A stretch of DNA of 64,000 nt from Kappaphycus alvarezii (lineage: Eukaryota; Rhodophyta; Florideophyceae; Gigartinales; Solieriaceae), in assembly GCA_002205965.3 (NCBI GenBank), contig NADL03000134.1, positions 151,899-215,898 of the forward strand. The letters run 5' to 3'. Shown here piece by piece: positions 33,111-44,634 of this stretch (the stretch's first letter is position 1; each line of letters opens with the position of its first letter). The notes under the pieces are model-generated. The model had not been told where the DNA came from. It made no database searches and saw nothing but the letters and a program-made list of their open reading frames with translations. The position numbers and the translations under genes are program-made.

Positions 33111-34357
33111 TCAGACAAGTTCTCAGCTCTCATGGGAACGGTACCAATTTGGGTCACGAGAAAACTGCATTTACACCAATTTTGAATTGGCAGGCATTCT
33201 TTGGACAAAAGAAAGTTCACATATTTTAAGAAATGCTTATCCAAGAATTACAAGATGAGGAAAACTTCAAAGTACTCAGGAACTAACCGAAAGAAATTCC
33301 GGACCCTGGTTTCTTCTGAGGATTATGAATCAGGTTCAAATTCGGAATATGTTGATGAAATAATTGATTGAGACAATGAGCAATGATTACATGATTAATT
33401 GAAGAGCTTAAGCCACGATGAAACAATGAGAATGCTAGAAAATATGCCCTATTATGATTGTGAACAGGTCTACTTTCAAAAGCTATCCTACTTGCAAAGA
33501 TTGAGACTGCAGATGAGCCTGCACTCAAGGCGGTACAATACAGGGATGAAAGCACGCATTGAAGGGAAGCAGTCATCGAGGAATTAGACAAATGAAAATA
33601 TAAAACCTGGAAAGATGACTCGACCTCAAAACTAACCTAGCGATCTATTCCCTTTACCTTTATACTAAAATTGAAAAGAGACGCGGAAGAAAATCCGGCC
33701 TAATTTAAAGGCTCGACTTGTGACAAGGAGTAATTTACAGCCCGCTCATCTTTCTGGAGCCTTGTTTTTCCTTATGGTCTACAATGAGATTGTCTGACTA
33801 ATTCGGGGGAATTATGGGGTAGTTAATTCGGGGTCTGACACTTCTAGCGAGGGGAATCTAAAAGGAATTTTTGAGGGAAGGAAAGGAGAAAACAGAAACG
33901 GGTCTGCACCTACGTGACCTTGCGACTACATCGACGTGTCAAGGCAGGCGAGAATGCATGCCGCATCAGACATTACAGCTTGCACTGCATGTCTATGGAT
34001 GAGGATCATTTTGGCTCTCAAGAAGCTCTCCATTTCCCTCGTGGCCACATTTTCTGCCAAATCTGCGACGAAGGCGTATGCCTCCGGGTGCCGTTCTCCC
34101 AGAACAAATTGGGATTATTGGCGCTAGCCTCTCCCTTCCCTCAGCAGAGAGCAGCCCTTCAACTAATTATAATCCTGACTGCTGCAATTGGCAGTGCAAC
34201 AAAACAGCTTGAAGTGAATGGGGCTTACGCCTATGTTGATCTCCCAAAATAAACCTCAGTTTGGATTAGGATCCCTCGAATTGCTGGTATTGAAGATTCC
34301 AAACAACAAATCGTACAGTTGCACAAGAGTATATATCGGCCTTGACAGGCTTCAAAC

Positions 34358-35737
34358 TGATGTGCGCAAAATTCGCACACGGAAAACCATATCTAGAGGA
34401 GGACAAAATTCGGATACAGTATCGGAATTTGCAAGATTTTTTTACAGTTTCTGAATTTGCAAGATATTTTTAATTTGGATGAGTATGGCAAAACCATGGT
34501 TGATTTTTTTTGTTTTAAGACACGGTGTCATTAATAGATATCATTACACGTCCAAGGTCGTCATACTCTTCGAGGACGTCGCAGTATTTAAAGTTCGAAA
34601 TCGACGTCGTTGAGGCAACCCCCCCCACAACTACCCATCTGCTCACCCCTTTTTTGGCCCTTAACATGACCAATCTCCGCCCTTCCGTCACCAATACCAA
34701 GTCATACCGAGGCCATCGTCCACTCAACGCTCTGGCCCTGATATCAACTGGTTCAACCGACTACGATGATTACTGTAGAAGATTGGACCGGGAACGCGTT
34801 CGGGAGTGGGTCCGCCGTAACTGCTTCGAGCAGGCAGAAGAGGCAGAGGAGGAGAGAAGAAGGAGGATGGGAGAAGGAGGAGGAAGAGGAAGAGGAGAGG
34901 AGGATGAGAAGGAGGAGAGGAGGATGAAGAGAGGACTGGGTGGACCCGTGGGAGCCACTAGTTTACAACGGTGGAGGGGCTCCCATGGAGAACGAAGGGG
35001 AGACTGAGGGAGTATTGTGATCTCTGACTCTTCTGACGAACATGAAGAGAGTGGTGAAGAGGAGGATGAGGAGGATGAGGGGGGGGGACATGGAAAATGC
35101 TGGAATAGTTGGTAAGGGGCCGGAAAATATGGACCAGATGGTCCTGACTCTGGAACCGGATGGGGCATCTTCAGTGGTCTACAAATTTCGCAGGAGGCAA
35201 TGGAGAATTCTAAGCCGTTCGTGGATATTTGTGGGGACTACCTGGGTGGAATGGATATTTTGGGGGAACTGTTTGGCTCTGATATAGAGGACTAAGATAT
35301 TAAGGAAGGAATCTACATATTTATTCTGATAGTATCTGCTGTTAGTCTTTCTTGTTCACACGATTCCATTTGATGCATTTTGGTTCTTAGTATGTTTCTT
35401 TGAGACTTTAGGGATACCCAAAAAGTCTATATAAGCTGAGTAAACTGCTTCCTCTTGTGGAGGTCAAGCAAGTTGGCAGACAACTTCAAGTAAAGTCCCG
35501 AGTAGTAGGAACTTGAGAGTCAACTTCAGACCCAAGAAACAATTTTCCTACGCTGCTCACAGAGCATCAGTGGTAGACCCTGCCCCTTTCATACTTGCTG
35601 TAGCCCTCTCAACTTTTCCATATACACTCCTTTTTGTTCGTTCAACTATACCATGGTAGCACTTTTGTCGCTTGCAACACCTCCTTCTTGGGGTAGTTGG
35701 TTCTGAATATCTCTTCCCCGACGATTTACCCCTATCT
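34358..35737 (+). repeat. Solo LTR (gypsy-2 family) with CAAAC target duplication
   Basis: 1380 bp starting TGATGTGCGCAAAATTCGC, like the 3' LTR of gypsy-2 read on minus, and ending ACCCCTATCT. CAAAC stands on both sides (34353-34357 and 35738-35742). Removing the LTR and one CAAAC restores a normal copia RT reading (QASNI-YRK), so this is a precise insertion followed by LTR-LTR recombination. A TATA-like AGTATTTAAAG lies at about 34581. Between that and the conserved U5-like part (35300-35737) sits an acidic ORF (34666-35295). Confidence 0.85.
34666..35295 (+). pseudogene. Acidic ORF inside solo LTR 1
   Basis: Starts ATG in TTAACATGACC. The first residues MTNLRPS match the LTR 2 copy. The N-terminal region has DYDDYCRRLDRERVREWVRR, then a long Glu/Arg tract, then SDSSDEHEESGEEEDEED. 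The C-terminus, after frame changes near 35000 and 35100, reads GIFSGLQISQEA and VDICGDYLGGMDILGELFGS and stops at 35295. The same C-terminal motif occurs at 45076. It has no known domain. The charge pattern and short hydrophobic-acidic C-terminus recall activation domains, but that is only a guess. Shared frame-preserved ends in two copies argue that it once coded for protein. Confidence 0.6.
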
Positions 35738-36759
35738 CAAACATTTGATATAGAAAGCTGATGGAAAAGCTGAACTCAATCGGTTTCACACAGCCCGCAA
35801 AAATATGCTTTTAAGCTTCATAAGGGAAAGAAATGGTAATTCTCTTATGCTATTTTAATTATATTGGTTTGCATAGAGATGAGAACCTGTTTAAGTCTGA
35901 AGCAGCCAAAATTGGCGAGAAATTTGAGGTGACAGATTTGAGCAAGGTGTCCTTTTTCTTGGTTTGAAGACCGAAGATGTCGACTCTTTCATGTCCTTTC
36001 ACAACACGCCAACATTGATCATGCCATCAACTCACGGTAATGCATTCTGCAAACTCAACAAATCTACGCTGCCGATGGTTCATGTACTGAACGAAAAGAG
36101 AACAGTCTCAGATGAAAAAGCAAGACGAAATGCGAGTTGTACCAAATCGTGAACTGCTAGGTTCCCACTTGCGTTTAGCCACGCGAACCAGACCGATTTT
36201 AGCCACGGTGGTATTTCTTCTGAGAAGCTTCTCAGAATCTCCAGCACGACGACTGCAATGCAATGAATGATTTGATCCATTACCTGATTGGAACGAGGAA
36301 GTGTGGCCTAAATTGTAAAAGGACTGAATACGGTAGCATTGGAGGCTTATTCAGAAGCAAATTGGGTCCGCGATGAGGAGAAGCGTCATTCGCGGTCTGT
36401 TGTAGTGCTTACCTTGAATGGAACATCGCTCTCGTGGAAACCTAAGAAGCAAACAAGTTCTGCTCTATGGACGGCTGAAGCGGAATTCATGCTAGGCCTA
36501 TGGAGTTGATAATGAAACTTGGATTTGATGGTGGGTGTCAGACTAAGGTTTGCCAGGACAATCTTGGTGCTATTAACTGGACCACACACGTACCAGGGCT
36601 TCTCTATGTGAAACACGTAGCTATCAAATATTGCCATGTTCGAGAGTCTGTTGAATTTCCGGAATACAGGTCTACGTTCCAGCTGAGGACAGGAAAACAG
36701 ATTCACTCCAGCTGCGGTCAAACCTAAGGACAAGAAAAAACTATCTCTTTGGGATCGGA

Positions 36760-37432
36760 CTCACCTCCGCGAAGAACATCGCGGCTGCGGCATTCTTGCT
36801 TCTAGCTCATCATCTAGCAAGCTTTGCAAGACCTTGCTCCCAACTCCCATTAAGGAGCCGGGAACATACGAAGCAGCTGCAGACGCCCATCGGAGGAGGT
36901 CGACCTCTTACCGGCGTCTAGGATTATCCAGTTCAGTGTAATTTGCCCGCAAAAAACACCATTGCAAAAGACGCTGACGGACGCAATCCATGAAGCAGTG
37001 CAAGAACGAATTCCTCTTGTGGATTCGAGGAGGCAGGGGCGTCGGGCGTCTATGGCTCTCCCGGGAGCTAAGGAATGGGTGTATTGTCCCCCATGCCCCG
37101 GACTACAGACAAGCATTGACCCTCGAGAATTCTCGGTGTAGCTTCAATACTACTGTCAAGTCCCACTTCTTCACCCTAGCACGCCATGCCAGAGAAGGAA
37201 TTACCCGGACACACTCGATGTACATGGCGATAATCTCATGCACTTCCTGCATGGAGCCCACAGGATCAACCGACATGATCACCAAGTAAGCCTTCTCGCA
37301 AACGACCTGGCAAGAGCTGCTCGTCATCCTGACGTTGAGCCACGCCATGGTCTCCACCGCACGAGACCAGACATCCAGGCAATGTTATCTGGAAAACCAT
37401 GGGATAGAGCGGATATATCTTCCAAGAGTAAA
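36760..37432 (+). pseudogene. RLE non-LTR family C, copy a, with 3' tail
   Basis: Plus strand, about 36960-37385: LQKTLTDAIHEAVQ, PGAKEWVYCPPCPGL, a degraded knuckle ending DVHGDN, then RINRHDHQVSLLANDL and TRPDIQA. This is the C-terminal part of an R2-like ORF up to the first endonuclease motif. At 37383 it passes abruptly into the family 3' tail (GGATATATCTTCCAAGAGTA, 37410-37429), so the nuclease core is deleted or the copy is chimeric. Confidence 0.6.
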
Positions 37433-37439
37433 CACCCAA

Positions 37440-38330
37440 ACGTTTCCCCTATGGGAAGCAGCGGAGGGAACAACTTTTTTGACGTTACCTTCCTGAATCC
37501 CCTCGCCCCCTCCAACAAGAGAGTGAGGGCCTTCAACCCGATGTCCTCTCTGAATGCGGCGCGAAATGCAAAGCAGAGAAGATATCAATCTTTTATCGCG
37601 ACCTCCAGCAGAGGTAATCTCGTGCCTGTGCCAATCTCCACTCTTGGAGGGTGGCACCCGGATGCAGAGATGCACTAAATAACGTGGCAAGGAACGGGGC
37701 CGTGAGGGCACTGGAGACGTACGGAAAGGTTCGGGGGGTTTTGATGCAAAGTGCGGCCAGCCACGGGCACGCAACTCACTGGCGATGCTTCTGAATTGGG
37801 AGTCGGCAGTCGGATCTTTGATCGGATGCCTTCCTTTATCGAATTTCCCCATGTCTGTCTATTAAGTAAACGGAGACAGTGGGGGAGAACGGAAGCAGTT
37901 CTGTCTCGACTTGAGCCCTAAACTGCTTTGCACAGCAGGTACTACCAGAAGAATTAAACTACAGTTAAAAATCGAACTGAAACGGTAGTGCAACCCACAG
38001 GGGAGCAGGACAGCCACAAACTCGGAAAGTGTCACCCAGAAGGGATCAGTGGAACCACAATCTGGGTTAACGAACTCATACTATCTATCAGTAGAGCCAT
38101 CTTACCGGACGGAGCTTGATCACGCCAGCGGACCACGAAAGGCACGCCGCAGCAGCTGTCATGTCCAATGCGGCCTGCTTGATGGCTGGCCTGAAGGTAG
38201 CTTTTTAGGGAGCGTAAATCCTTTCCCATTACTGTGTCGGTATACCCTTTTTGAGTCGATCGTGGTTGTCTGGAAAACCATGGGATCGATCGGATATATC
38301 TTCCAAGAGTAAAACACCCAAACCTTTCTC
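37440..38330 (+). pseudogene. RLE non-LTR family C, copy b, with 3' tail
   Basis: Plus strand. FFDVTFLNPLAPSN (37479-37520) is the second endonuclease motif (compare AVDVTV in other copies). RRYQSFIATSS and LVPVPISTLGGWHPDA follow (37577-37670), then in another frame LNNVARNGAVRALETYGK. The final helix, AACLMAGLK-like, lies at 38160-38200. The tail AAACCATGGGATCGATCGGA at 38275-38294, followed by TATATCTTCCAAGAGTA, closes the copy. The stretch 37790-38050 within it is not recognisable. Confidence 0.6.
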
Positions 38331-38334
38331 CCTT

Positions 38335-38870
38335 GGAAACTAGCAGCAAAACGGGTAACAAATTCGCAAGGCTCCTGTTGAAGGGAGGAACTACGACGGG
38401 AAGCTGCGAAGGAAGAAACCCTGGCCGTCGCCGCCCAAGGCGGCATAAATATCAATCCCGACATGGAGAGAAGGATATCGTTTTGGTGGCAGTAAGTGTC
38501 GTAATGACGATGTTTGTCGCGCTCTGCGAGTGTCGCGGTAGCGCCTGCGGTAACCGTGCCTGGCGAGATGTGACTGCGAGCGGAGGGATGGGCAACAGTA
38601 AAGTCGACGGCGATATCGGTACTGTGAAGCCCGTGGGCAGCGGGAATGTAAATGTGCATTCGTATCGCGGGGACTCCGAATGCGCAGACGAATTGGGAAG
38701 CTGGTAGAGGAGCGGATGGTCGGCGAGGCCGACGATCCCAACTTTGTTACAGAAGCGGGCGAGAACCTTGGGGAGGACGTGATGTCGACGAGTGATTCCG
38801 TGTTTGTATTTGCAGGTCAACGCTTGTTGATGTGTTGTGTGGAGGATGTTTGAATAGTATGTACTCATCC
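38335..38870 (-). pseudogene. RLE non-LTR family C, copy c (nuclease region)
   Basis: Minus strand. ITRRHHVLPKVLARFCNKVG (about 38735-38795) corresponds to the RHN-x-L motif. A frame change follows, then IYIPAAHGLHSTDIAVDFTV (about 38590-38660), matching a first acidic residue and D-x-T/V of a PD-(D/E)xK nuclease. AGATATLAERDKHRHY and CEFVTRF follow. It closely parallels 46773-47290 on plus. It stops where copy b's tail ends and has no tail of its own. Confidence 0.65.
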
Positions 38871-39940
38871 CACATCATGGTAAACTCGGAGACCTGAAAA
38901 CGGCCAAGGATTACTTACCATACATAATGTTGATTACCATCTCCTTTGGCGATTTTCTTTCTTGACACCTCTCTTGGCCCCGGAACCCCGTATCTACGTC
39001 GAAATAAGAGCTTGTTTTGTATTTGATGACAAAAAACCATTTCTCCGAGGGATAAAAGTAGGCCCTCTTACTCTTTTGGCCTCTAGTATTCACCAATACT
39101 GCACCCCTGGTATCATTGATTCGCTCGGCCCAATGTTTCAAAAGTCTGTAATATCGTGCGAGGGTCGCGGTCCAGTATAACTCGAATGACGAATACACAT
39201 GGAGTAGTCCAGCTGTACGACACCAACCTGTTGGCGCCACCGGCAAACAGGGCTAGTAAATGGTAGGCTTCTCAAGAGAAAGGGGGAAGCGAGCTGCCTG
39301 TGACTCTTTGTGCGTGTGTGTATGTGTTGTCATTGTCTGCCGAGTTGCATGGTTCGAAGAGGGCAAGAATTGACGTCACATTTCAGTACCGATTCCGTTG
39401 GTATAAACAGGATCATACATGTCAAAATCACGCAACAGAATTGTAATTGTGAACACATTGTGCGACGGCATTTTGAAAGAAAACAAAATCCTATACCGTC
39501 ATCCACAACTCATGGAACTTTAATAGATGATCAAGCAGTTGTAAAGCTCAGGCAAAGGATGGTTCCGGGATTGTCTTTTGTTGCAGCCTTTCGATCAAAT
39601 TTAGTTTCACTGACCGTTGTCGTTTGTAAATGGGCTGCAAAACGTTGGGAAGCGGCAGAGGTGGAGCGGTTGCCAAATGTAGAATTAGAGTGGTGGTAGA
39701 GTATTGGTAGGATTGAATGAGAAAGTAGTGTTGTGAATTGCAGCGGACGTGGAGTTCAGGTAGCGAGAGGGGTTGATGTGGATGGAGGGTGTGGTGGAAA
39801 TTCGGGGAGGCGGTGGGGCTGCTGAGGTGGTTTGTGTGTGTGGCGGGAAGGGGAGATGGGACGAGATTGAGGCAGTAATCCCAATGGTTGGATGTGAATC
39901 GCAGGAGAGAAAAAGTCGACTGTCTTGTGAGGATGTAAGG
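38871..39940. other. No recognised gene
   Basis: ORFs 38911-39246 (minus) and 39310-39699 (plus, 129 codons) have no motif I know. The plus ORF begins with a Cys-rich patch (MRVCMCCHCLPSC) and could be part of a host gene, but there is no support beyond openness. Confidence 0.3.
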
Positions 39941-39949
39941 AGTAAAGAA

Positions 39950-40055
39950 TGTTGTACTGTACTGTAGACAATATGTACTGTACTGTAGTACGGTAGATGC
40001 GGTAGAGAATTTTCTGTACTGTACAGAAGGATTGTACAGTAGAGTACAAGTAATG
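39950..40055. repeat. TGTACTGTA motif cluster upstream of the Cys-rich gene
   Basis: At least five TGTACTGTA/TACAGTACA copies lie within about 100 bp. The cluster ends about 225 bp before the start codon at 40279. It is the same motif as at the ends of the DNA transposon. It could be regulatory or the footprint of an excised element. Confidence 0.5.
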
Positions 40056-40278
40056 CTGGGCTATGATTGGCTGCCTACTCCGGCTACGTGTTATCCCAGA
40101 CCCATTCAATCCTCATCCTTACCGTAAGCCCTCGCCCTATTTTCACAAAACCCTCCAAACATCGATATATGTACATCCATCCATTCGTACCGTATTCAAA
40201 TCCCCTCCATCGCTGCAACCAACCAACCATCAGCCATCCTCTCCTCTCCCATCCCCACCCCTCACCTTCCCGGAAACA

Positions 40279-41831
40279 ATGACCCCCCAATCCCACCTCC
40301 CAACCCTCCTCCTCCTCACCTCCCTCCTCCTCCTCCTCCCCACCAATCCCACCCCCTCCCCCCTCCCCCCTACCCTAGACCCCTGCACCCCCGAAACCCC
40401 TGCGCCCCCTCCCCCTCGGCCCTCGCCTCTGCGTCATACTGGACGATCCCACCTCCCTCTCCTGTCCCCCCACCTCTGAAACAAAATGCCAATGCGCCAC
40501 AACCTTCGATCCTACCTGCAACACCACCTCCCAATGTCAAGCCGGCGAAATATGTGTCACCGTTTCCTCGACGCCTTCACCTTTTGCGCCTCCCGTCGCT
40601 ATGTCACCCGCAACCCGCAACTCTTCCTACGAGATGAGCCGCCCCCGCCGGATGGACTCACCGGTGATTCATGTACCTCTGGTTTGCAGTGTCGTGGGAT
40701 AGGGCGTGTTTGCGTCGTTTGGGCGATGGGGAGGGTGTGTCGGGGTGTTGGGGATGATTGTATGTGTGTGCAGGCTGTCAATCCGTTGCGTTGTGCGGTC
40801 CTTGGAGTGCCCGTTGGGGGAGACTTGTGCTTTGGGGGGGGGGGGATGCTTGATTTTGGCGATGCGGGCGATAGTAGCACGTTTGCGGGGTTTTGTGTCT
40901 CTGTGCGTGTCGTTGATGGTGACGACTTGGTCGATGTGTTTGACTTTTATGGTATTGTGGAGGACCGCTTGGTGGATGGTAGTGGCTTGAGTTATGAACC
41001 TTGTCAACGGGGGAATCAGTGTAAGACGGGCACTACTTGTATGGTTGACCGTTTTGGGGGGGGACCAATTGCGCCTCCAGGGGTTGTCGCTGTTTTCCAG
41101 ACGTCGATCAAACATGTATCGATGATTTCTTGTGTGATGACGGCGAAACCTGCGCCGCATTGAATAACCAGTTTCAGTTTGGCATATGTGTGTCCAGTAC
41201 CGTGACCGACCCGTGCAACCTGCGCTGCAACCGTTGTTGCCCCCGCCAGACGGCGTGCCTGCCCTCGCCCCGGCTGGCTTGACCGGCGATCGTTGTTTGT
41301 TTGATTCGGATTGTCAGGGGGGGCAGGTGTGAGGAGGATACGGAATTAGTGGTCATGTGTCCGACGTGGGGTGTGTGCTTTTGTTTTCCGCCGCTGACGA
41401 TCGATATTACGTGTATGGATGATGATGATTGTGTGCAGGGGGAGGCCTGCTTTGCGGGCTTGGAACTCCCGGTCTGTTTGAGTATTTCAGCGGGTGATGA
41501 TAGCCCGTTTTTTACAAGGGTCATGCCGCAGCCTTCCGCTGCACCTGTCGGTGTGACGGAACCGACGATGGATCCGACGATGGATCCGATGATGGATGCG
41601 ATGATGGATCCGACGACAGAACCGACGATAGAACTAGCAAAGTACCCGATACATAGACAAATCAGGAAACGCGTATTGGGACCATGGACTGAGCAGATGA
41701 TGGACACGTTGACGACTATTAGGGCGAATCTCAAAATGGGGTTGAGAACGGGAGTACGAACAGGGCCACCAAAGTTGGGAACAACCTGGATGATGAGGAG
41801 AATACCCAAATCGGGGACTGCAAATGCCTAA
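40279..41831 (+). pseudogene. Secreted Cys-rich protein gene, frameshifted
   Basis: The best candidate for a host gene. The ATG at 40279 opens a strong signal peptide (MTPQSHLPTLLLLTSLLLLL) and a Pro-rich linker. In shifted frames follow Cys-rich repeats: KCQCATTFDPTC and QCQAGEIC (about 40470-40555), DGLTGDSCTSGLQC (about 40650-40695), NLRCNRCCPRQTACL, and LTGDRCLFDSDCQGGQV (41278-41330), then CMDDDDCVQGEACF (41414-41455). The recurring GD-C---DC--G--C spacing implies at least three related extracellular disulfide modules. The C-terminus carries TMDPTMDPMMDAMMDP (about 41563-41612). No introns are evident. Frame changes near 40390, 40620 and 41330 mean either a pseudogene or assembly errors in G runs, such as the 11-G run near 40838. 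Confidence 0.55.
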
Positions 41832-43690
41832 ACCCGCATGGTGGCCTATGCGATAGACGCGAAGAAATACATTCCCGCAAGGATGATTGCAGTTCTAGTG
41901 CACGTGGGGAGCTAGCAGACGAGAGAAATGTGCAAAGCATCGGGGCTGCGGGGCAAGGGGGTGTGTGGCGGCGTGGGAGGGTAGCGCAATGCGTATGGGG
42001 AATCAGCATGCGGTAGCACGGGATTGCCAGGCACGGAAGATGTGGGTCAACAGTCTGAGGTGCCAGGCGTGAGAGGAGAATGGTGGGGAGAATAAGATCG
42101 ATGTTTACAGTAATTTATCGCGAAACGGTTGGTATGGTAGTATGGCCAAAGCTTATCTGCTGATCCACGTGGAGCTTACGACAGAACAGTACATTTAAAA
42201 TGGGCCGTCGGGATTAATGTCCTCTTGGCCTTGTCAACTTTGGTTCTGAAATGGCCAATAGTCATGACGCAAGAGTAGAAACTCAAACTAGTGCGATGAT
42301 TTTGCGTTTTCCGCAAACACACAAGACTACGCATTTTAATAATAAAAGGTCACCATTCCCCTAGGATTCATCAGACAAATACCAACCACTACACAGCAGA
42401 CTACGTACCAACCTTTGCGCTTTTCGCGGTAAACCAACCCCATTTACCACGAGTTACTGCGATAGATATGTGTGTGGGCAGGGTTGCCGAGATGACTGGA
42501 CTACCTCCAACAGGCCCACAATCAGGTGAATGGGGGCTGGTTTACAGCGAATCTTTTGAATAGCAGACGGTCAAAGACATACGCATAAATACTGTTCCTC
42601 TGTTCTATATCGGTTCTCACCAGCTCATTGCACCCAAGGTGAGGGTGTTCATCAATCTAGAAACAATCGAGTAGACGTGCTGCAGATCTTCAAGGCCCTC
42701 CACGTATGGTATCTGATCGGATACAAGTGTTAGCCAAAGGATTGGGTGTTTTTACTCTTGGAAGATATATTCGATCTATCCTAAAGTTTTCCACACAACT
42801 ATAGTCGTTGGACACTTGCGGTTTTGATCGTCGAACACCACCCCTCTTACCACTTCCTGTAGGCCTTATTAAGAGATGAACCTTTCCAAAACGCTATCCG
42901 CGGCTCCTAGACTATGAAATACCTTTCGTACGGGCAAAGGCAATTGCTATGATCAAGCAACCATAAATAAATGCACACTCCGGTGACTACTGGTCGTCGC
43001 TTTATTTGCTTCAAATTATGTATTTAGTATGACATTTGCAACTCGAAATGGGTTCCAGCCAATCCATACATCTCAATAAAGAAACACCCCTTTTCTCTTC
43101 ATTAAGATAAGCATTGAGCATTGAGCCGGCTCTGTAAGGAAGGTCATGTACAGTACTGTACTGTAGTGTTACCCATCAGCGACGACTTATCCCACATAAC
43201 GCATTAGCCGCGTGGATATAACCGACCACATCTTCCATGCATTAAAATAACCCAAAAATTCCCCCTTAAGATAAGTTACTAGTTTCAACACTGAAATCAA
43301 TTTCTGAGCGCCCCCTGATTCATTCTCTAGACCTATTGAAACACATGCAAGTTGAGAGCTTACAAGGCATGACATGATTTTCCTTCCGTAACCTTCATGT
43401 TTTAAGTTCCGTAAAAAATTCGGAGGAAATTGTTAAACTTTAACGCGAGCGACTGGGGAAAGGGGTTTCACGTACTGTAATGAAGATGGTGGCAAATTCG
43501 TCAACTACCTCCGGGACGAAATTAAAATTCCAACCCACATATCTACCACAGTAAATTAACCCCCCATTTTCACGTCTTTCGAAAAGCTGTCAACCCCTTC
43601 GTTTTCTATGCCCCACGCCAGTATGAATGTTTGCGGTTTGGTTGAACGTGGGGGCTCTGACGGCTACAGAGAAGAACACTGTTTTGTTTG
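41832..43690. other. No recognised gene; short repeat pieces
   Basis: Contains a family C 3' tail on minus (about 42745-42810, GGAAGATATATTCGATCTAT), a repeat shared with 26815-26895 (at 43018-43100), a TACTGTA cluster (43143-43170), and a further tail-like piece (43228-43267). The ORF 43187-43375 (minus) is not recognised. Confidence 0.45.
43018..43100 (+). repeat. Dispersed repeat shared with 26815-26895
   Basis: Both copies contain ATGTATTTA-TATGACATT, then GGTTCCAGCCAATCCATACA, then a TAA-AAAGAA end. No coding capacity was seen. Confidence 0.7.
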
Positions 43691-43774
43691 TCTATGCTGA
43701 GACTGCGTGAGACTGAGCCGTGGTGACCTGGTTACATACAGTATTTGGCTATTTTACATAGCAGTTGTTCCCTG

Positions 43775-44175
43775 TGACAGAATTACATATCCTGGGCTTC
43801 CATCGTATCTTGGCCTCGTGATACCTTTCAAGCGAAACGCAGAAGATACGAGTCCTTTTATCGCGTCTTCCGCCAGAAGTAGGCTGATCCCCGTCCCCAT
43901 CGCTACCCTCGGAGGATGGCAGCCGCACGCTCACGTGTTGCTAACCGACGTCCCACCCAACCTCGCTATGAGTGCCAGGGAGACCTACGCAAGTGTCAAA
44001 CAAATCTTAACACAACGTCATGCCGCAGCGGCAGCGATGTTCTATGCGGCGTGCCTGTTGGCTGGCCTCTAGCCAGTTTTCTAGCGTTCCGACGGCTTCC
44101 CGCCAATCCCTCAGGGAACAGCTGACCTCATTTTTCATGGATTAAAAACACCCCCAATTCCCCCTCTCAAGCATT
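43775..44175 (+). pseudogene. RLE non-LTR family C, copy d (C-terminus and tail)
   Basis: Plus strand. FIASSARSRLIPVPIATLGG (about 43858-43917) is the homologue of LVPVPISTLGGWHPDA in copy b. The frame continues LLTDVPPNLAMSARETYASV and ends HAAAAAMFYAACLLAGL at 44072. The tail is ATGGATTAAAAACACCCCCA (44138-44157). This is the cleanest example of the family C C-terminus. Confidence 0.65.
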
Positions 44176-44194
44176 ATGTAAAGAAACCACGGCC

Positions 44195-44410
44195 CGAAAT
44201 AGGGGGGGAGAAATTGGGGTGCTTTACTAATGAGGGATGCAGGACGGCTATTTTCCGATGACTAGGGGGACAGGTCTGTGAATTGGAGAGTCTGGAAATG
44301 GGGCGAAGTCATGAGGTGCTACCTCATAGGGCTGGTGTGAGGCCAGCCGTAAGGCATGCTGCGTTGGACGAGACCGTATATGTTTTGCTACATATTTTCA
44401 GAAAAGGATC
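44195..44410 (-). pseudogene. RLE non-LTR family C, copy e (C-terminus and tail, inverted)
   Basis: Minus strand. The terminal helix TVSSNAACLTAGLTPAL ends at about 44326. The tail (GAAATTGGGGTGCTTTACTA on plus, 44210-44229) faces that of copy d across about 35 bp, so the two 3' ends form an inverted repeat. The plus ORF 44283-44486 is its shadow. 44410-44630 holds no gene. Confidence 0.55.
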
Positions 44411-44634
44411 GGTGACAGGAACCATCGGCCGCACGCCTTTACGTGCATGTTTGGAGCTATTTGCAAAGCAAGAATTCAAACCCTAATGATATAAAATCGC
44501 TACGTTCAGAGAGAGGCACCCCGATGCGTTCTTCTAGATCATTAAGGTGGCACGATCTGTCGCCATCCGAGCCTTTGACTAATGTTCCAGCGGAATTCTT
44601 TATGTGTTTGTCTGCTTTGAGGCACTGACGCCTG

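Larger units (their letters stand above)
33470..36735 (+). pseudogene. copia-2 reverse transcriptase and RNase H, interrupted
   Basis: Plus strand. EPALKAVQYRD, REAVIEELDK and SIPFTFILKLKRD (33500-33690) are the start of the copia RT. ATKQLEVNGAYAYVDLPK follows (34197-34250), and then HKSIY (34321) up to the target site. The frame resumes at 35743 with YRKLMEKLNSIGF (35752-35790), FEVTDLSKVSFFLGL (35924-35966) and the RNase H (EAYSEANWVRDEEKRHS near 36340-36390; KPKKQTSSALWTAEAEF near 36440-36490; GFDGG...DNLGAI to the end). Stops, frame changes and the solo LTR at 34358 make it dead. The Tyr-x-Asp-Asp active site is not preserved. Confidence 0.75.

Noticed and set aside
39756-40109. 117-codon minus-strand ORF
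   Set aside because: Its first half translates the TGTACTGTA repeat cluster and the rest is CT-rich low complexity.
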